A DNA stretch of 64,000 nt from a bacterium HR15 (lineage in GTDB: Bacteria; Armatimonadota; Fimbriimonadia; Fimbriimonadales; GBS-DC): NCBI GenBank assembly GCA_002898555.1, contig BEHR01000005.1, positions 48,081-112,080 on the forward strand, given 5' to 3'. The notes beneath the pieces are model-generated. The model was not told the origin of the DNA. It saw only the letters and a list, made by a program, of their open reading frames with translations, and made no database searches. Positions 8,703 to 16,900 of this stretch are shown in pieces. Position 1 is the first letter of the stretch, and the number at the start of each line of letters is the position of its first letter. The position numbers and the translations under genes are program-made.

Positions 8703-9215
8703 ATGGAGCGAGTGAATGCGGTGACCTTTAAGGGAACCCCTCTGACACTGGTCGGACCCGAACTGAAGCCGGGCGACCCTGCCCCAGACGCGACCTTGGT
8801 CACACAAGATCTGCAAACCGTCCGTCTGAAGGATTACTTCGGTAAGGTGCTGCTGATTAGTGTCGTGCCTTCCCTGGACACAGGTGTTTGCGCGGCGCAG
8901 ACTCGTCGATTCAACGAGGAAGCCAGTCGCCTGCCCGATAGCGTGCGGGTGCTGACCGTCAGCATGGATCTGCCCTTCGCCCAGAAACGCTTCTGTGGGG
9001 AGGCAGACATCGACAAAATAGAGGTGCTTTCTGACCATCGGGAAGCGTCTTTCGGACAAGCGTATGGCACGCTGGTTAAAGAGCTGCGCATCGAGACACG
9101 CGCGGTGTTTGTCCTCGATCCATCAGGCACGATCCGCTATGTAGAGTATGTGCCCGAAATCACCCAGCATCCGAACTACGAGGCAGCACTGAATGCGGTG
9201 CGTGCCCTGCTGTGA
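8703..9215 (+). CDS. tpx: thiol peroxidase (atypical 2-Cys peroxiredoxin)
   Basis: A 170-residue protein that reduces hydrogen peroxide and alkyl hydroperoxides using thioredoxin. The peroxidatic Cys63 lies in VVPSLDTGVCAAQTRRFN and the resolving Cys98 in FAQKRFCG, both in the positions expected for Tpx, and the length is typical. The N-terminus (VTFKGTPLTLVG) also matches the family. The ATG at 8703 follows GGAGGACGGAA. A monocistronic unit is likely. Confidence 0.95.
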   Translation: MERVNAVTFKGTPLTLVGPELKPGDPAPDATLVTQDLQTVRLKDYFGKVLLISVVPSLDTGVCAAQTRRFNEEASRLPDSVRVLTVSMDLPFAQKRFCGEADIDKIEVLSDHREASFGQAYGTLVKELRIETRAVFVLDPSGTIRYVEYVPEITQHPNYEAALNAVRALL

Positions 9216-9248
9216 GGCTTGCCCCAACGAATCGAGGGAAAATAGACG

Positions 9249-10853
9249 ATGCGCTGGCTTCCTGTACCGCATGAGGTAACGACAACCGGCGAACGGCTCC
9301 CGTTTGCCGGTTGTCATTCAGTAAAGTATCCGCCTGGCTGGGAGGCGTCTGTGCGACCCCTGGTCGCGCTGGGCGAGGCATACGGTGGCTGGACGGCATT
9401 CATAGACCATGCGCCTGATCTGCCCGATCAAGGCTACCGGCTGCAGGTGGAGAATGCCCGCATTCGCATCGCGGCAGGCTCGCCGCGTGCCGCCTTCTAC
9501 GCATGCCAGACGCTGCTGCAAGCATGGGATGGGAAATCGCTACCCCTGATGCAGGTCACCGATCAGCCCGATTTGGCATGGCGCGGTATCGTGGAGGGGT
9601 TCTATGGCGTGCCATGGAAACATAGCGCGCGCCTGCGAATGATGGAGTTTATGGGACAAGTGAAGATGAATATCTATCTCTATGCGCCCAAGGATGACCC
9701 CTTCCATCGCGAACATTGGCGCGAACCCTATCCCCCAGAGGAAGCGGAACGACTTCAGGAGCTGATCAACGCTGCACACGAGAACTTTATTGAGTTTGTG
9801 TTCTGCATCAGCCCAGGGCTGTCGATGGTCTACTCCGACCCGGCAGAATTCGATCGACTGACCGACAAGGTGGACGCGGTGCGCCGGATGGGCGTGCGCA
9901 GCTTTGGACTCCTGCTGGACGATATCCCAGAGCAGCTGGTTCACCCCGCCGATAAACACACCTACCACTCGTTAGCCCAGGCGCACGCTGACCTTGCCAA
10001 TCGGCTCCATCGCTGGCTAAAAGAGCGCAACGAGCAGGCGTGGCTGATTGTATGCCCCACTTTCTATCACAATCTGGGCGAGCCACCCTATATAGGCGAA
10101 CTGGGTGAACTTACAGAACCAGGTATCTCCATTATGTGGACGGGCAAGAAGGTTGTCTCGCGCGAAATCACCGCAGAGGAAGCAGAACTGTTCAGCCTCG
10201 CTATCCGACGCAAGCCCTTTGTGTGGGATAACTACCCTGTGAATGACTATGAACCGAGCCGCCTGTTGATGGGACCCATCACCGGGCGAGACCACGCGAC
10301 CCTACAGTACCTGGAAGCGCTTGTCTCTAACCCAATGAATCAGGCGGAAGCATCGCGCGTAGCACTGGGCACCTATGCCGACCTGCTCTGGAACGCTGAT
10401 GCCTATGACCCCCAGCGTAGTTGGAAAGCATCTGTGGCTCATTTGGTAGGCGAGGAGGCAGCACCCGTCATGCTGGAGTTTTGCCAAGAGAATCTCTGGT
10501 CACGCCACTGGAAAGCAGAGCCGCCCGCTTTCGTGAAAGCGCTCGAAGAATGGCAAATGAGCGGTGATGTAGAACCGCTGCGCACCGAACTGGAACGACT
10601 GAATAGCCTACCCATACGCCTACGCCAGGCGGTGAAAAATGAAGGATTAATCGAAGAGATTGAACCCTGGCTGGAACGGATGGAACAAATTACCGCGGTC
10701 GGACTACAACTGGTTGACCAGCTCGAGGAAGAGAACGAGGTGGAATATGCCCTGATTCGGGCTGAGCTGGATGCTGTACGCGCAAACGAAGCGATTGTGT
10801 GCGATGGCTGGATCGAACGCTGGATCCGAGAAGTGCTGGAGGAGGCAGAATAA
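9249..10853 (+). CDS. GH84-family beta-N-acetylglucosaminidase
   Basis: A 534-residue enzyme of the O-GlcNAcase/hyaluronidase family. Residues ~110-125 read WRGIVEGFYGVPW, followed by NIYLYAPKDDPFHREHWRE and, near residue 222, LLLDDIPEQ. The paired aspartates are the catalytic pair of the GH84 substrate-assisted mechanism. An N-terminal alpha/beta domain precedes the barrel. No convincing signal peptide is visible, so the enzyme may be cytoplasmic. It probably removes GlcNAc from glycoconjugates or cell-wall fragments. It lies directly upstream of the DnaA-box cluster. Confidence 0.9.
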   Translation: MRWLPVPHEVTTTGERLPFAGCHSVKYPPGWEASVRPLVALGEAYGGWTAFIDHAPDLPDQGYRLQVENARIRIAAGSPRAAFYACQTLLQAWDGKSLPLMQVTDQPDLAWRGIVEGFYGVPWKHSARLRMMEFMGQVKMNIYLYAPKDDPFHREHWREPYPPEEAERLQELINAAHENFIEFVFCISPGLSMVYSDPAEFDRLTDKVDAVRRMGVRSFGLLLDDIPEQLVHPADKHTYHSLAQAHADLANRLHRWLKERNEQAWLIVCPTFYHNLGEPPYIGELGELTEPGISIMWTGKKVVSREITAEEAELFSLAIRRKPFVWDNYPVNDYEPSRLLMGPITGRDHATLQYLEALVSNPMNQAEASRVALGTYADLLWNADAYDPQRSWKASVAHLVGEEAAPVMLEFCQENLWSRHWKAEPPAFVKALEEWQMSGDVEPLRTELERLNSLPIRLRQAVKNEGLIEEIEPWLERMEQITAVGLQLVDQLEEENEVEYALIRAELDAVRANEAIVCDGWIERWIREVLEEAE

Positions 10854-10872
10854 TTTGCTCGCCAGCAAGGAG

Positions 10873-11178
10873 TTATCCACAGAGTTATCCACAGAGTTAT
10901 CCACAAAGCCCTCTAAAGAGGGTTCTCCACAGAAGTTATCCACAAGTTATCCACAAGTTATCCACAGAGTTATCCACATTCTTTAGCCACGCTAAATAAC
11001 CGCCTGTTCGAAAATAGTCCAAGCGATTCTGAGTTCAAAATGCCCCTATAAACCTTACTTTGTCTTTCGAACAACGAGTTAGTGCCCTCGAGTTATCCAC
11101 AATATCCACACCCCCTATTAATTAAAGGGGCCCTTAAAGGCATGTATAAGGGAATAAAACCTCCTTGCATGTGGATAA
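10873..11178. other. putative chromosomal origin (DnaA-box cluster)
   Basis: Perfect TTATCCACA boxes start at 10873, 10885, 10897, 10936, 10947, 10958, 10970 and 11093. An inverted box, TGTGGATAA, lies at 11170-11178. Near-matches lie at 10923 (TTCTCCACA) and 11102 (ATATCCACA). The boxes fall in two tandem blocks with 11-12 bp spacing, so they face the same side of the helix. An A/T-rich tract (11115-11160) between the last boxes and recF could be the unwinding element. The position beside recF supports oriC. dnaA and dnaN are absent from both sides. Confidence 0.85.
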
Positions 11179-11251
11179 CTCACTGGAAGCCGTGCTGACT
11201 GACCCAAAAAGCAGGAAAGCAAATAGAACAGGTGAATCTGGTAGTAGACGG

Positions 11252-12385
11252 ATGCGGGTTAAACGGCTGCGTTTAAGAAACTTTCGCAACTATGCACAGG
11301 CGGAGATTGAACCATGTGCAGGATTGAATGTGCTGGTTGGAGCGAATGCTCAGGGCAAAACAAATCTGTTGGAAGCCCTTTATTATGCCAGCACCTTTCG
11401 TTCGCTGCGCCCTGTGCGTGAAAGCGATTTCGTGCGATGGGGTGAACAGGAAGCGATGATTCATCTCTGTTTTCTTCGGCAGGGCATCGAGGAGGAGTTG
11501 CTCGTCAAGATTCCTCTGAATGGCAAGCGGATGGTATGGCTGAACGAGCAACCTGTGTCGCGTCAAAGTGAGCTTATTGGACGGTTAAAAGTGGTTTGTT
11601 TTACCGCACAAGATTTGCTGCTTGTTCGGGGTGAACCAGCGGAACGGCGTCGCTTTCTGGATAGCGAACTGAGCCTCATAAGTCCGCGCTATCTCTACTC
11701 CGCCGCGCAGTATCGCCGTTGCTTAGAACAGCGCAACAACCTGCTGCGTGCCCATTTAGAGGGACATGCTGGTTTGGAAAGTCTGCCGGAATGGGACGGG
11801 CAACTGGTCAAATATGGCGCGCGACTGTTCGCTGAGCGTCGCCGCTTTCTGGAACAGCTACAAATGTGTGCTACCGAGGTGCACAGGGCACTGACAGGTG
11901 GCAAGGAAGCCTTTCAACTTCTTTATCAGCCGGGCTTGCTACATAGGAGCCAGCTGCCTGATAAAGAAGAAGATTGGGCAAGTGCGTTTCAAGCGTCGCT
12001 GCGCGAGGTCGAATCGGAGGAGATTCGTCGGGGTATGACCCTTGTGGGACCTCATCGAGATGATTTTCTCATTCTTATCGATGGGCACGAAGCGCGCCTA
12101 TTCGCCTCCCAAGGGCAGCAGCGTACATGCGCCCTCAGCTTGCGTCTGGCAGAAGTGCCCCTCATCGAGAAGCGCATCGAGGAAAGCCCTGTGGTGCTGA
12201 TGGATGATGTGTTTTCTGACCTGGACCCTGAACGGCGCATGCGATTGATGCGATTTTTGCAGCCGCGCACACAAACCTTTCTCACTTGTACCAGTCTGTC
12301 CGACTTAGCCGACCTGTCCGACTCGTCGGAAGCAGCAGCCATCTACCACATTCAAAAGGGGCAGGTGTTCCATGCAACCCATTGA
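11252..12385 (+). CDS. recF: DNA replication and repair protein RecF
   Basis: A 377-residue SMC-like ATPase that helps load RecA at gaps. It starts MRVKRLRLRNFRNY, the conserved RecF N-terminus. The Walker A motif is GANAQGKTN near residue 30, the signature FASQGQQRTCALSLRLAE near 285, and Walker B VVLMDDVFSDLD near 313. An upstream in-frame ATG at 11165 lies inside the origin and is rejected. The C-terminus carries LSDLADLSD, encoded by an in-frame 9-bp repeat. The stop overlaps the next gene by 14 bp, which suggests translational coupling. Confidence 0.94.
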   Translation: MRVKRLRLRNFRNYAQAEIEPCAGLNVLVGANAQGKTNLLEALYYASTFRSLRPVRESDFVRWGEQEAMIHLCFLRQGIEEELLVKIPLNGKRMVWLNEQPVSRQSELIGRLKVVCFTAQDLLLVRGEPAERRRFLDSELSLISPRYLYSAAQYRRCLEQRNNLLRAHLEGHAGLESLPEWDGQLVKYGARLFAERRRFLEQLQMCATEVHRALTGGKEAFQLLYQPGLLHRSQLPDKEEDWASAFQASLREVESEEIRRGMTLVGPHRDDFLILIDGHEARLFASQGQQRTCALSLRLAEVPLIEKRIEESPVVLMDDVFSDLDPERRMRLMRFLQPRTQTFLTCTSLSDLADLSDSSEAAAIYHIQKGQVFHATH

Positions 12386-12950
12386 GCCGGCAGGGCGATG
12401 GCTTTGGGAGGTATTGCGGCAGCTCGGCATCGAGCGTGAGTTCCGCGCTCATCGCGCCCTAAGCGCATGGGAGACCATTGTGGGTGAATCCATCGCGCGT
12501 GTGGCACAGCCATTGCGCATAGAAGGTGGAACCCTCTGGGTGGCGGTCAAAAGCAACGCCTGGGCGCAGGAACTGCAATTTCAGAAAGCAATCTTGCTAC
12601 AACGGCTCAATGAGAAAGCGGGCAACGACTGTTTTAAAGAAATTCGGTTTGTGGTGCGGTCCCAATTGCGGCATCCATCTTCTGGATCTCCTTCCCAGAG
12701 AGAGCATAGGTTTCTCCCGCAGGATTTGGAGCTCACTTCAGAGGAGCGCGAAGCACTGCAGCAGAGTGTGGCGACCATTGAGGAGCCTGCATTGCGGGAG
12801 GCCATCTATCGTGCGCGAGAGGCATCGCTGCGCTACGAGAAGTGGCGCATCCAAAGCGGTTGGCGTCGATGCGAGCAATGTGGCGAGTGGCATGCCGAAT
12901 CATCCAGGCGCTGCTTCCTGTGTCGCGAGCAGGGGCGCGCAGGCAGGTAG
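12372..12950 (+). CDS. DUF721/DciA-like protein with C-terminal zinc ribbon
   Basis: A 192-residue protein. Residues 1-90 carry the DUF721 domain (LWEVLRQLGIEREFRAHRAL, GGTLWVAVKSNAWAQELQ). DciA proteins of this family act as loaders or partners of replicative helicase DnaB where DnaC is absent. The C-terminus has CEQCGEWHAESSRRCFLC, a C-x2-C...C-x2-C zinc ribbon not seen in the minimal family. The position next to recF and the probable origin fits a replication-initiation role. It overlaps recF by 14 bp. Confidence 0.82.
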   Translation: MQPIEPAGRWLWEVLRQLGIEREFRAHRALSAWETIVGESIARVAQPLRIEGGTLWVAVKSNAWAQELQFQKAILLQRLNEKAGNDCFKEIRFVVRSQLRHPSSGSPSQREHRFLPQDLELTSEEREALQQSVATIEEPALREAIYRAREASLRYEKWRIQSGWRRCEQCGEWHAESSRRCFLCREQGRAGR

Positions 12951-12967
12951 ATTCGCTGGCGACGGTA

Positions 12968-14434
12968 GTGCGCCCGCGTGTGGGACTGCAGGTGGCACTG
13001 GGGCTTTCCGTTGGCATTGCCTCTGTAGAGTGGCTTCCCCATGCATCGAATCTAACGGAATGGGCTTATGTTTTTGCAGCTCTCTTGCTCATTCTTGTGC
13101 GCCCACGCTGGACACTCATTGTGCTTGCTGCTTTGCTTGGAAGCTGGCGCTACGCGGCTTGGAATGAAGTGAAGCCTGTGAATCCCGCTTATTTGCCTTC
13201 TGGAGCGCATTTACGGGCGATTGGGTCTTGGGAGCCGACTCGCACAGGGGGCAGGCTGCTGTGCGCCTTTATGGGCGAAAGAGACGCCTTTTCGAAAGGG
13301 TACGCGCTCCTCTATTTTCGCCAGACGGTGGTGCATCCACCCGACTACGGAGACGAGTTCATTCTGCGGGTAAGTTGGCAGCGACCACAGAATCCACCCG
13401 GCATCTCCTTCGACTGGGTGCGCTACCTGCAGCGCAGGCGCGTTTATTATATTGCTGTCGTTTATCACGATTCCCAGTTTCAGATGGTGCGCTCTCAAGA
13501 GACGAGCTGGCAGCGATGGTTTCAGGGTCTTCGGCGCTCGTTGCATCGGCTATTCTATGCTCGCCTTACCCAGGAGGACGCTGCTGTCATGGAAGGGATC
13601 ATGGTCGGTGCAACGGGCGACTTTCCGCGCTCGCTGCGTGAAGCCTTCATGCGCAGCGGCATCGGGCACATGCTGTCTACCTCTGGATTGCATGTGGCGA
13701 TGGCACTACAATTGCTCGAGCTATTGTTGACGCGGTTGGTGGTGCCTTTTCGGTGGCGTATGGGGTTGCTCATTCTTGCGGCGTGGGGCTATGCGTTGCT
13801 GGCAGGGCTGCGCCCTCCGATTGCACGGGCAGCGACGATGGCGAGCCTTTATCTTGCCGCGCCCCTGCTCAAGCGCGAAGCGGACGGCTTGAACGCGCTC
13901 GGCTGGGCTGCTGCCATTTGGCTGCTCTATGCCCCCTACTCGCTCTTTGAGGTGGGGTTTCAATACTCATTTTGCGCGGTGCTGTTCATCCTGCTGTTTT
14001 ACCGGCGTGTGGAGCGGGCGCTGCGGGAGGGCTGGGCGATTTTTGTTCGGCAGGGATGGCTGCGTGCGTCGGGTGAACGGTGGCTCTGTCCGCTGCTCAG
14101 CGTCTCACTCTGCGCACAGGCTGGCATCGGCTTGATCCAACTTTATCACTTCGGTTATTTATCGCTGCTATCGCCACTGGCGAATCTGCTCGCTGCGCCC
14201 GCTGCTTACTTGGCACTTGCGCTGGGCAGCTTTTTCTGGCTCTCTCATGGGGTGGGTGTGCTACCTATCGAGGTGATTTGTGCATGGTTGAAATGGGTTG
14301 CGCTGACCTTTGGAGCCGCGTGGGTTCCTGCCGTTTCGTTCCACTCGCTGCCGTGGTGGCTGGTGCTGGGGTTTTACGGAGTGGTGCTTCTTTTTGCCCC
14401 CGAACCGACTGTCGAGGAGCCAGAGATATGGTAA
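12968..14434 (+). CDS. comEC: ComEC/Rec2-family DNA-uptake channel
   Basis: An integral membrane protein of ~488 residues with many hydrophobic segments. It contains the competence domain core, GIMVGATGDFPRSLREAFMR then SGIGHMLSTSGLHVAM, including the G-x-x-H-x-L-S-x-S-G-L-H-V motif. ComEC forms the inner-membrane channel for single-stranded DNA in transformation. The C-terminal metallo-beta-lactamase domain of long ComEC proteins is absent. The start is uncertain: an ATG at 12842 would overlap the preceding gene by 109 bp, so the GTG at 12968 is preferred, with GTG 12920 as an alternative. A terminator follows. Confidence 0.85.
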   Translation: MRPRVGLQVALGLSVGIASVEWLPHASNLTEWAYVFAALLLILVRPRWTLIVLAALLGSWRYAAWNEVKPVNPAYLPSGAHLRAIGSWEPTRTGGRLLCAFMGERDAFSKGYALLYFRQTVVHPPDYGDEFILRVSWQRPQNPPGISFDWVRYLQRRRVYYIAVVYHDSQFQMVRSQETSWQRWFQGLRRSLHRLFYARLTQEDAAVMEGIMVGATGDFPRSLREAFMRSGIGHMLSTSGLHVAMALQLLELLLTRLVVPFRWRMGLLILAAWGYALLAGLRPPIARAATMASLYLAAPLLKREADGLNALGWAAAIWLLYAPYSLFEVGFQYSFCAVLFILLFYRRVERALREGWAIFVRQGWLRASGERWLCPLLSVSLCAQAGIGLIQLYHFGYLSLLSPLANLLAAPAAYLALALGSFFWLSHGVGVLPIEVICAWLKWVALTFGAAWVPAVSFHSLPWWLVLGFYGVVLLFAPEPTVEEPEIW

Positions 14435-14437
14435 AAA

Positions 14438-14464
14438 GGAGCGCATCTTGCGCTCCCCAATTTT
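14438..14464 (+). terminator. rho-independent terminator after comEC
   Basis: The hairpin GGAGCGCA-TCT-TGCGCTCC (8-bp stem) is followed shortly by AATTTT. It lies immediately after the comEC stop codon. Confidence 0.7.
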
Positions 14465-14493
14465 GGAAAGTGCTTTCCGCGTCGCCCAAAAGC

Positions 14494-14514
14494 AGGGCAT
14501 GGTGAACCATGCCC
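14494..14514 (-). terminator. probable terminator of the PEP-CTERM gene
   Basis: The hairpin GGGCATGGT...ACCATGCCC lies downstream of the minus-strand gene ending at 14533. Read on the minus strand it is followed by TGCTTTT. Confidence 0.55.
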
Positions 14515-14532
14515 CTCACCATATTCTACACC

Positions 14533-15219
14533 TTATTTGGCGCGGCGCCTTCGCAAAAGTAAGCCGCCCAGTCCGACGCCCAGTGCCAGCAAGCTGGCAG
14601 GCTCCGGCACCCAGTCCTGCTCCACCAGCAGCAGAGAAGCGGTAGACGGTCCAGGATAAGCGGCGCCGTCGATGTGCAGGAAGAAGGTCTCGATTACGAG
14701 AATGTTATCGGACGGTGTGGTCAGTGGGAAGAAACCGTTCTTCTGGAAAGTGCCATCGGCACCTCCCACATAGCCATCGCCGCTGAACACCCAAGTGCCC
14801 AGAAATAGCACCTGGTTCGTGTTCAGATCGACGACCTTCTTGCTCCAGAATATCTGACCGTAGTCCTGCACGAAGCCGCTTACGACGAAGTTGAACCCGG
14901 TTAGTGGCGCCTTGCTGGAGGTGATGGTGTAGGTGCCGGTGAAGGTGCCATTAGCAAAGAAGGTGCCGTCCCCTACGGTGATTGGGGGCGCGCTGGCTGC
15001 TGTCAAGAAGGTGATTTTAGGCAGCACATTGACGGTCCACGTAGCAGGCGCACCTGAGAAGAAGTGCCCGTCGATGGTAAACGGCACATTCACGCTGACA
15101 TTCCCAGGGTTCAAGTGCCCTTGGCTGACCGTGACATTCACCGTCCAACCGGACGCTAACGCATGGGCAGCGACCGCCACATACAGAGCGGTACCGAATA
15201 GTTTGAGTCTCCTCATCAT
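14533..15219 (-). CDS. PEP-CTERM sorting-domain protein
   Basis: A 228-residue secreted protein with an N-terminal signal segment (LFGTALYVAVAAHALASG). It ends WVPEPASLLALGVGLGGLLL then RRRRAK, a textbook PEP-CTERM tail: PEP motif, transmembrane helix and Arg cluster. Such proteins are recognised by exosortase and cleaved for surface or extracellular-matrix display. The body is Gly/Thr-rich beta-strand sequence without a known enzymatic domain. No exosortase gene is in the window. GGAGGTG precedes the ATG. Confidence 0.88.
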   Translation of the reverse strand: MMRRLKLFGTALYVAVAAHALASGWTVNVTVSQGHLNPGNVSVNVPFTIDGHFFSGAPATWTVNVLPKITFLTAASAPPITVGDGTFFANGTFTGTYTITSSKAPLTGFNFVVSGFVQDYGQIFWSKKVVDLNTNQVLFLGTWVFSGDGYVGGADGTFQKNGFFPLTTPSDNILVIETFFLHIDGAAYPGPSTASLLLVEQDWVPEPASLLALGVGLGGLLLRRRRAK

Positions 15220-15468
15220 GTTACACCTCCTGATTAGTTTGGGATGACCTCTTTCGGGTTAAACACGAATATGCCTTAGGAGGAGGCACATCCACTCTTT
15301 AATGACTCAAAAGGGGGCAAAAACCGGACAGGCTTTTCGCAGAATCGAGAGGAAATTTGCCAAAATCGGTCCCCATCCGTCGAATTTTTTTGCCCTTTTG
15401 GGGGAGCGAAGTTTGCGAGTATAATAACCATAGTGCCCTGCTTTTGGCGGGTATAACGGAGAGGACCA

Positions 15469-16563
15469 ATGCTTATCAAGTTGCACGATGAGTTGCCGCG
15501 CTATGTGCAGGTGAAGCAGTGGGTGGAGCGCCAGATTGCCTGTGGGCGGTGGCGTCCGGGCGATGTGCTGCCTCCCGAGCGTGACTTAGCCGCCCAGCTG
15601 CAGGTCAGCCCGCTGACGGTGAGCCGTGCGCTACAGTGGCTGGCGCGTGAGGGAGTGCTGACCCGTAAGCGCCGCGTGGGCACGGTGGTCGCCCAGGAGC
15701 TGCCTCCGCACCTGCTGCAAGCCACCGTCACGCTGCTGGTGCTGGGCATGGGCAACGCGACGCGCCAGACCGCCGATTTCTATTTCGGCGCGCTCCATCG
15801 CAGCATTCACACCGAACTGGCTATGCAGGGTATTCGCACCCTCTGGCTCGATTATCGCTTCGATATTGTCGAACGGGAGTTGCGCTCGGCGGAGATGGTA
15901 GGCATTCTGGCGATTGCGCCCACCGCCGAGCATATTCCACTGCTGGAGCAGCTCTATGCCCGCGGTGTGCCGGTGGTGATCGTGGGTGCGAGCGCAGACG
16001 GTTGGCAACTGCCCTTTGTGGACACAGACAACTACACAGCGGCGTGTGAAGGGGTGCACTACCTGCTGCAACATGGGCATCGACGCTTTGTGGGGCTTTT
16101 TGCCGCGCTGGAAACCTTCAACTCGCGTGACCGCTGGCGTGGCTTCCGCGACACCCTGCATGAGGCGGGTATCCCCAGCGAGCATATCTGGACCTTCATC
16201 ACCCCTTATGCCGATGAATTCGACGATGCGGTGCGCGAGGGGTTAAGCACGCTTATTCGCTTGCCCGATGGACCCACTGCCGTGTTCGCGGGAGGATACT
16301 ACCTCGCACTGGCAGCGCTGCAAACAGCCCATGGGGTGGGACGCGCTGTGCCGTGTCAACTGTCCGTGCTGGGCTTTGACGATCCACCCTCCGCTGCCTT
16401 TACCGTGCCTCCGCTGACTACCTTCCGTCAGCCATTAGAAGCGATGGGCACACGCGCCGTGCAAAAGATGCTGCAACTGATTCGGGGGCAGTCACCAGAG
16501 CCGTTCCAGGAGCGACTACCTCTGGAACTAATGGTGCGCGAATCGGTGGCAAATTGGGAATGA
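15469..16563 (+). CDS. GntR-type HTH / LacI-type sensor transcriptional regulator
   Basis: A 364-residue protein. Residues 1-75 are a GntR winged helix (VLPPERDLAAQLQVSPLTVS). Residues ~85-360 are a LacI/ribose-binding-like effector domain (VPVVIVGAS, VLGFDDPPSAAFTVPPLTTF). This arrangement is that of AraR-like sugar repressors, so it probably responds to a sugar and controls carbohydrate-use genes. The target is unknown; several glycoside hydrolases are in the window. The ATG follows GGAGAGGACCA. Confidence 0.88.
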   Translation: MLIKLHDELPRYVQVKQWVERQIACGRWRPGDVLPPERDLAAQLQVSPLTVSRALQWLAREGVLTRKRRVGTVVAQELPPHLLQATVTLLVLGMGNATRQTADFYFGALHRSIHTELAMQGIRTLWLDYRFDIVERELRSAEMVGILAIAPTAEHIPLLEQLYARGVPVVIVGASADGWQLPFVDTDNYTAACEGVHYLLQHGHRRFVGLFAALETFNSRDRWRGFRDTLHEAGIPSEHIWTFITPYADEFDDAVREGLSTLIRLPDGPTAVFAGGYYLALAALQTAHGVGRAVPCQLSVLGFDDPPSAAFTVPPLTTFRQPLEAMGTRAVQKMLQLIRGQSPEPFQERLPLELMVRESVANWE

Positions 16564-16900
16564 CGCCTCAGGAAAATGAAACCTCTCTGTTGATTCCCCT
16601 ATGCCCATCTGCCAAAAAGCAGGAATGGCAGGAGAGATGGCGTATCTTAATACAAGCAGGGAAAGGCACGGCGTTCGTGAAAATTTTAACCTTGTCCCGA
16701 GGAACCGGGAAGGCGCAGAGGCGTCTTTCTATAGCCCAGCTGTGTTATAATAGCGAGGCAGTTGGCAGGAACTAAACGGGCAGCTGTGCCGTATCTACCT
16801 GAAGGAAGCGTCTTAATAGCTGGGCGCTGGACAGGCAGGAACAGGGCATGTTGTGAAAAAATTCACAGATACCACCCTGTGATTAGGAGGTGAAGATAAG
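16564..16900. other. intergenic region upstream of the sigma-factor gene
   Basis: About 340 bp with no convincing gene. A 73-codon open frame (16554-16775) overlaps the regulator gene, has no Shine-Dalgarno site and resembles no family I know. The region contains a TATAAT hexamer at 16746-16751 and a ribosome-binding site (AGGAGGT) at 16885-16891 for the TTG-start sigma gene. Confidence 0.5.
16746..16751 (+). promoter_or_regulatory. TATAAT -10 element, probable sigma-factor promoter
   Basis: TGTGTTATAATAGCG contains a perfect -10 hexamer about 150 bp upstream of the sigma-factor gene. No consensus -35 is obvious at 17-18 bp. Confidence 0.5.

Noticed and set aside
10771..10999. Open frames with repeated STELSTELSTELS peptides
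   Set aside because: They are translations of the tandem DnaA boxes in the origin and have no ribosome-binding site.
12842..12967. ATG at 12842 as the comEC start
   Set aside because: It would overlap the DciA-like gene by 109 bp, and the added residues read like a shadow of that gene.
16554..16775. 73-codon open frame after the GntR/LacI-type regulator
   Set aside because: Overlaps the regulator's end, lacks a Shine-Dalgarno site and contains a promoter hexamer; not supported as a gene.
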